DNA of 64,000 bases, from positions 682,001 through 746,000 of the forward strand of contig CALJKW010000055.1 in assembly GCA_937980205.1 (NCBI GenBank), given 5' to 3'. Shown piece by piece: positions 59,425 through 64,000 of the stretch (positions within the stretch are counted from its first letter, which is position 1; every line of letters starts with the position of its first letter). A model generated the notes under the pieces. That model was given only the letters and a program-made list of their open reading frames with translations, was not told the origin of the DNA and did not search any database. The position numbers were made by a program, and so were the translations under genes. This DNA comes from an uncultured Myxococcales bacterium. GTDB lineage: Bacteria; Myxococcota; Myxococcia; Myxococcales; Myxococcaceae.

Positions 59425-60066
59425 ATGAGCCTTCTTCCCCCCGACGCCAGCTTCCACGAACGCGTGCAGGACCTGTTCGCCGCCTTCCGCGGCCGCGGCG
59501 TGAGCCTCTCGGCCATCGACGTCGAGCTCCTCGAGGAGTGGGCGAAGACCGGCGCCCCCTTCGAGGTCGTCGCCCGCGGCATCCGCAAGGCCGCCGAGGG
59601 TCAGCTCTTCGACGCCCCGGAGGACGACCGCGGGCTGCGATCGCTGGTCGCCTGCCGCTACGAGGTCGAGCGCGAGCTTGCGAAGTTCACCAGCGCCAGC
59701 GCCGGTCGCACCGCGGCGGCAAGCGCAGCCGCGAGCGACGAGCCGCTGCACCTCAAGCGGCACAAGAAGCTGCTCGCCAGCCTGAAGAAGTCGGCGAAGC
59801 AGCACTCGATGCTCGAGGCGACGGTCGCGCGGCTGTTCTCCCTGACTCCGCCCATGGACTTCGACGGCGCGCAGTGGCGCGAAGATCTCGCGCACGCGCT
59901 CATCATTCGCGCGCTGCCGTGGAAGCAGCGCTCCGCTCTCTTGCAACAGGCACGCGACTTCGTGCAGAAGGCACCCGCCATGTCGAAAGCCGCGCGCCGT
60001 GAATCGCGAAGGCTGCACCGCGCCGCGCTGGTCCGGCGTGAGCTCTCACTCCCGGCGTTCTGGTGA
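59425..60066 (+). CDS. Helical protein paired with a DnaC-like ATPase (DnaD-like?)
   Basis: 213 residues, all-helical and basic. The N-terminal SLSAIDVELLEEWAKTGAPFEVVARGIRKAAE resembles the DnaD/DnaB-II helix pattern of helicase-loading proteins; the rest is Lys/Arg-rich (LHLKRHKKLLASLKKSAK) and ends RRESRRLHRAALVRRELSLPAFW. It overlaps the AAA+ gene by 4 nt (GTGA). Together they resemble a DnaD/DnaI-style or DnaC-like loader pair for the replicative helicase. This is inferred from context and fold pattern, not from a clear motif. Confidence 0.6.
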   Translation: MSLLPPDASFHERVQDLFAAFRGRGVSLSAIDVELLEEWAKTGAPFEVVARGIRKAAEGQLFDAPEDDRGLRSLVACRYEVERELAKFTSASAGRTAAASAAASDEPLHLKRHKKLLASLKKSAKQHSMLEATVARLFSLTPPMDFDGAQWREDLAHALIIRALPWKQRSALLQQARDFVQKAPAMSKAARRESRRLHRAALVRRELSLPAFW

Positions 60067-60890
60067 GCTGCGAGGCGGCCAGCTTCTCCGTCGAGCGCGC
60101 CGGAGACTTCGCCTTCGCGAAGCCCAACCGCCGCATCGCCGACTGCACGACGTGCGGCGGCACCGGCCTCACGCGCACCCTGATCGAGGACGGCGGCCGC
60201 AAGTACGAGGTCAGCAAGCCGTGCGCGCTCTCCGCGCTGCAGCGGCGGCTCGATCTCTTCAACCATGCACAGCTTCCCGCCGTGCACGCCAACAGCGAGT
60301 TCAAGACGTTTGCGCCCGCGAATGCAGAGGGCGCCGAGGCCCTCAAGCGCGCGAAGGACTTCGCCGCCGGTTGGCCGTCGCGGCGCGGCTTCGTGCTCTC
60401 CGGCCCGGTCGGCACCGGCAAGACGCACCTGCTCGTCTCGACGCTGCGGTGGGTGACGGCGGAGATCGGCGTCGCCGCCGCGTACGTCGAGATCTCGCTG
60501 CTCTACGCCACGATCCGGCGCGGCTTCCAGGAGGGCAAGAGCGGCGGAGAGATCATCAAGCCGCTGTCACAGGTCGACCTGCTCGCCATCGACGAGCTCG
60601 GCAAGGGGCGTGGCAGCCCCTTCGAGATGGAGACCCTCGATGAGCTGATCGCGCGCCGCTACAACGCGGGGAAGATCACGCTCTTCGCGACGAACTACTC
60701 GCTGAGGCCGCCCGAAGCGCGAGGCTTCAGCGGCTACCAGACGACCGCAGACCTCAAGGACTCCGCGAAGGAATCGAAGATCCTCTGCGACCGCGTGGGC
60801 GACCGCATCTACAGCCGCCTCTGCGAGATGTGCGACTTCGTCGAGTTTCCGCCGTCGACGCCCGACCAGCGCCGGGCGAAGCATCGCTAG
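60063..60890 (+). CDS. DnaC/IstB-like AAA+ ATPase (putative helicase loader)
   Basis: 275 residues, GTG start. A zinc-type element CTTCGGTGLTRTL with a later Cys opens the protein. Walker A GPVGTGKTHLL (about 117-127), Walker B LLAIDELG (Asp-Glu), sensor I ATNYSL and an Arg finger region near CDRVGDRIYSRL fit DnaC/DnaI/IstB-type ATPases. The length fits a chromosomal helicase loader rather than an IS21 IstB, and no transposase or insertion sequence is adjacent. Its partner gene overlaps upstream. It likely opens the replicative helicase ring, but a restart or transposition role cannot be excluded. Confidence 0.8.
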   Translation: MSCEAASFSVERAGDFAFAKPNRRIADCTTCGGTGLTRTLIEDGGRKYEVSKPCALSALQRRLDLFNHAQLPAVHANSEFKTFAPANAEGAEALKRAKDFAAGWPSRRGFVLSGPVGTGKTHLLVSTLRWVTAEIGVAAAYVEISLLYATIRRGFQEGKSGGEIIKPLSQVDLLAIDELGKGRGSPFEMETLDELIARRYNAGKITLFATNYSLRPPEARGFSGYQTTADLKDSAKESKILCDRVGDRIYSRLCEMCDFVEFPPSTPDQRRAKHR

Positions 60891-60909
60891 CTCGGGCGCA
60901 ACCCCAAGC

Positions 60910-61395
60910 TCACATCGGGGCGCCGCGGCAGAGCCAGTCCTTCAGCTTCTTGAGCTCGGTCGCGGTGACCGGCGTGCCGTCGTTCGGCATCTTGAGGCCG
61001 GTGATCTCGTTCTTCGGGCCGCGGTAGCCGTTGTTCTTCATCGACGAGACCTTGAGCCAGATCGACGAGTTCGCGAGGCGCTGCGCCGTGTCGGTCGCGG
61101 CAGCGTCGACGACCTTCAGGGACTGCTGGCTGCCGGCGAACGCGGAGATCTTGTTGATCATCGCCGCCGCCGTCGTCGCGCTCGTGTAGTCGCCGTACGT
61201 CGCGCCGGCGCTCGACGGGTGGCACGACGCGCACTTCGGGCCGAGGAAGTCCGTGTGCAGCGAGGCGAGCGTCACCGCCTCGGGGTTCGCGTCACACGTG
61301 GTGTCAGGCAGGTCCATGCCGGCGTCCATGGTGTTCGGCGGCGGGCTGCACGCAGCGATGATCACGGCGAACGAGAAGATCAGAGTCTGTTTCAT
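60910..61395 (-). CDS. Lipoprotein with single c-type heme motif
   Basis: 161 residues from ATG 61395. The lipoprotein signal MKQTLIFSFAVIIAAC has its Cys at 16; the single heme-binding CASCH is at 55-59 (GPKCASCHPSSAG) and Met in GLKMPNDGTPV is a good axial ligand. The body is helical (AAAMINKISAFAGSQQ). It would be an outer- or inner-membrane-anchored mono-heme cytochrome. No electron-transport genes are adjacent. Shares a 38-nt divergent promoter region with the histidine kinase gene. Confidence 0.78.
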   Translation of the reverse strand: MKQTLIFSFAVIIAACSPPPNTMDAGMDLPDTTCDANPEAVTLASLHTDFLGPKCASCHPSSAGATYGDYTSATTAAAMINKISAFAGSQQSLKVVDAAATDTAQRLANSSIWLKVSSMKNNGYRGPKNEITGLKMPNDGTPVTATELKKLKDWLCRGAPM

Positions 61396-61433
61396 ATGGT
61401 TTGTAGATTCCCTCCGGCCGCGCACCCTATACC

Positions 61434-62861
61434 ATGCGTCTTCGGATGGAGCCGAAGACTTCACCAGAGGTGCTCGCGGCCGAAGTCCTCCATGAGGTGA
61501 GGCAGCCGCTGCTCAGCCTCAAGGCGTGGCTCCAGCTGGTGAAGGAAGACCCGACGCGGGCGCTGCCGGTCGACGTGCTGCTCGCGCAGGTCGCCCGCAT
61601 CGAGCACCTGGTGAACGACTTCACCCGCCTCGCCGCGAACCGGCCCGCGCACCGCGAGAAGCTCAAGCTCACCGTCCCGGTGCGCGAGGCCATCGCCGCC
61701 GCTCAGCGCCCCGGCCAGCCGGGCCCGCTGCCCGAGCTCGAGGTCGTCTTCGACGTCGAGGTGCTCGGCAACTTAGGGCTCTTGCAGCAGCTCGCGCTCA
61801 ACCTCATCAACAACGCGCGCGACGCCTCGGGCAAGAACGGCCGCGTGAAGGTCGTCATCACCCGCGAGGGCGTGAAGCCCGTGCTGTACGTCGCCGACTG
61901 GGGCAGCGGCATCTCGCCCGAGCTGCGCGCGAAGATCTTCGAGCCGTTCGTGACGACGAAGGACACCGGCACGGGCTTGGGGCTCGCCGTCTGCAAGCGC
62001 ATCGCGCAAGAGCACCACGCGACGCTCGACCTCGCTCCGCCGCAGGTCTTGAGCGAGACGCCGCCGCCGTCGACGGTCTTCCGGGTCATCTTCGACGGCG
62101 ACACCGCCGCGCACACCACGGCGAAGCGCAAGGCGGTGCTCGTCGTCGACGACGAGGCCGTCATCCGCCTCATGTTCAAAGATCTGCTCGGCAAGGACTA
62201 CGACCTCGTCGAGGCCGCCACCGGCGAAGAGGCGCTGCAGCTGCTGCGCACCCGCCCCTTCGATCTCGTCCTCTGCGACAAGAACCTGCCGGGGGTCTCC
62301 GGCCTCGACGTCGCCCTCGACATCCGCAAGAACCACCCCCAGCTCAAGATGATGCTGATGACGGGCTACCCGTCGCTGCTCACCGCGCAGCAGTCCGTCG
62401 AGCTCGGGCTCACCGACTACCTGACCAAGCCGTTCGACGACATCCGCATCGTGCGCGAGAAGGTCCGCGCCGCGCTCTCCGCGCCGCGCACCGAGCTGCG
62501 CAAGGCGACGAACCGCCGCGTCGACGTCTACGAAGACAACCCGCTGACGGCGAAGCAGATCGCCGAGGCGCTCACGCTCCTCAACATGGTGCCGAACGTG
62601 CTGACCGAGGCGAAGCCCGGCGGCGCCGACGCGCCCGCGGCGGTGGTGATGAGCTGGGACTTCAACCCCGCCCACGGCGCCGCCGGAGTCGCCCTCGCCC
62701 GCCAGCTCGCCCCCGGCGTCCCCTTCGTCGTCCTCGCCGAGCACCTCACGATGGACAGCGCGCTCGAGTCGCTGCGCGGCGGCGCCGCGGCGTGCCTGCC
62801 GAAGCTGCTCACCGACGTGAAGGCGCTCAGCCGCGAGCTGCAGCGCGCGCTGAGGCTCTGA
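61434..62861 (+). CDS. Cytosolic hybrid histidine kinase with receiver and degenerate second receiver
   Basis: 475 residues. HisKA phosphoacceptor His20 in VLHEVRQPLLSLK; ATPase motifs N box NLINNARDAS, G1 DWGSGIS, F box PFVTTK and G2 GTGLGL. Then a complete receiver: acidic DD in VVDDEAVI, phospho-Asp in LCDKNLPG, switch Thr in MMTGYPS, Lys in LTKPFDD. The last 110 residues (VDVYEDNPLTAK, VMSWDFNP, AACLPKLLTD) look like a second receiver that has lost the acidic cluster. No membrane segment, so a cytosolic sensor. Partner regulators are not adjacent. Confidence 0.85.
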   Translation: MRLRMEPKTSPEVLAAEVLHEVRQPLLSLKAWLQLVKEDPTRALPVDVLLAQVARIEHLVNDFTRLAANRPAHREKLKLTVPVREAIAAAQRPGQPGPLPELEVVFDVEVLGNLGLLQQLALNLINNARDASGKNGRVKVVITREGVKPVLYVADWGSGISPELRAKIFEPFVTTKDTGTGLGLAVCKRIAQEHHATLDLAPPQVLSETPPPSTVFRVIFDGDTAAHTTAKRKAVLVVDDEAVIRLMFKDLLGKDYDLVEAATGEEALQLLRTRPFDLVLCDKNLPGVSGLDVALDIRKNHPQLKMMLMTGYPSLLTAQQSVELGLTDYLTKPFDDIRIVREKVRAALSAPRTELRKATNRRVDVYEDNPLTAKQIAEALTLLNMVPNVLTEAKPGGADAPAAVVMSWDFNPAHGAAGVALARQLAPGVPFVVLAEHLTMDSALESLRGGAAACLPKLLTDVKALSRELQRALRL

Positions 62862-62866
62862 GCCCT

Positions 62867-62914
62867 GAAAAGACTTCGGCCCCGGCGTCCTCTCGTCGAG
62901 GAGCACCAGGGCCG
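62867..62914 (-). terminator. Terminator-like hairpin after groEL
   Basis: CGGCCCCGGCGTCCTCTCG (62877-62895) pairs imperfectly with CGAGGAGCACCAGGGCCG (62897-62914); the minus strand continues AAGTCTTTTCAG after the stem. It lies 26 nt after the groEL stop and can end the groEL transcript. Confidence 0.65.
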
Positions 62915-62940
62915 CAGCCAACCCAAACTTCAGGGGCGAA

Positions 62941-64000
<1,060 letters not shown>

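Noticed and set aside
60063..60890. IstB of an IS21-type insertion sequence
   Set aside because: No IstA transposase, inverted repeats or target duplication flank it; partner gene is unrelated to IstA and the zinc element is DnaC-like.

Overview
The window is GC-rich chromosomal DNA from a member of the Myxococcota (myxobacterial lineage). The evidence is two large surface proteins ending in MYXO-CTERM-type sorting tails (Gly-Cys, one membrane helix, Arg cluster; ends near 37973 and 53540), a transmembrane Ser/Thr kinase, a caspase-type protease, many small lipoproteins, and long runs of genes whose stop and start codons overlap as ATGA or GTGA. There is no rRNA, CRISPR array, insertion-sequence transposase or phage module, and no gene-free stretch exceeds about 300 bases. 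Both window edges cut a gene: an ECF sigma factor on the left and groEL on the right.

Layout. 1-3751: ECF sigma, zinc-finger anti-sigma, secreted caspase and lipoprotein, all overlapping by 4 nt. 3865-7206: threonine breakdown (kbl, tdh), a deoxynucleoside kinase and a hotdog thioesterase. 7296-9443: leaderless peptidoglycan-binding protein with two cysteine-peptidase-like domains. 9440-12538 (minus): pteridine-reductase-like SDR, IscA-type Fe-S protein, lipoprotein, class III adenylyl cyclase. 12589-14066: rhodanese-MoeB fusion and a second rhodanese. 14071-18058: mscL, FMN hydroxyacid oxidase, Ser/Thr kinase. 18158-21835: membrane protein, RsmB-type methyltransferase, RDD and SpoIIM-like membrane proteins. 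21817-22314: J-domain zinc protein. 22415-25634: operon of HEAT protein, proC, DivIVA, YggU and membrane gluzincin. 25645-37925: methyltransferase and amidohydrolase, two paralogous YfhO-like membrane proteins, HTTM and PAP2 proteins, an Flp-type pilin and a membrane-fused spermidine-synthase-like protein. 37973-46311: CARDB/Ig surface protein diverging from an operon with a PHP-domain lipoprotein and a beta-barrel. 46504-49431 (minus): SCP2, CaiB/AMACR and a Cys-rich lipoprotein. 49489-51122: ExbB-like protein diverging from a second ECF sigma operon. 51135-53540: MYXO-CTERM repeat protein. 53518-58477 (minus): FlhA-like cytosolic domain, LysM cysteine peptidase, thrS, csp, a 58-residue basic protein and an NYN-LOTUS nuclease. 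58593-64000: membrane protein, tRNA-Val(GAC), a DnaD-like/DnaC-like pair, cytochrome-type lipoprotein, hybrid histidine kinase and groEL.

Two repeat families stand out. One is a palindrome built around AAAATGGGGACnGnCCCC (21782-21882, 35621-35766, 37949-37970). The other is a nested palindrome of about 110-180 bp (20023-20130, 29978-30159, 46329-46468). Several gene ends run into these repeats, which supply C-terminal residues and stop codons. Most annotation is family recognition from visible motifs; no database search was possible.
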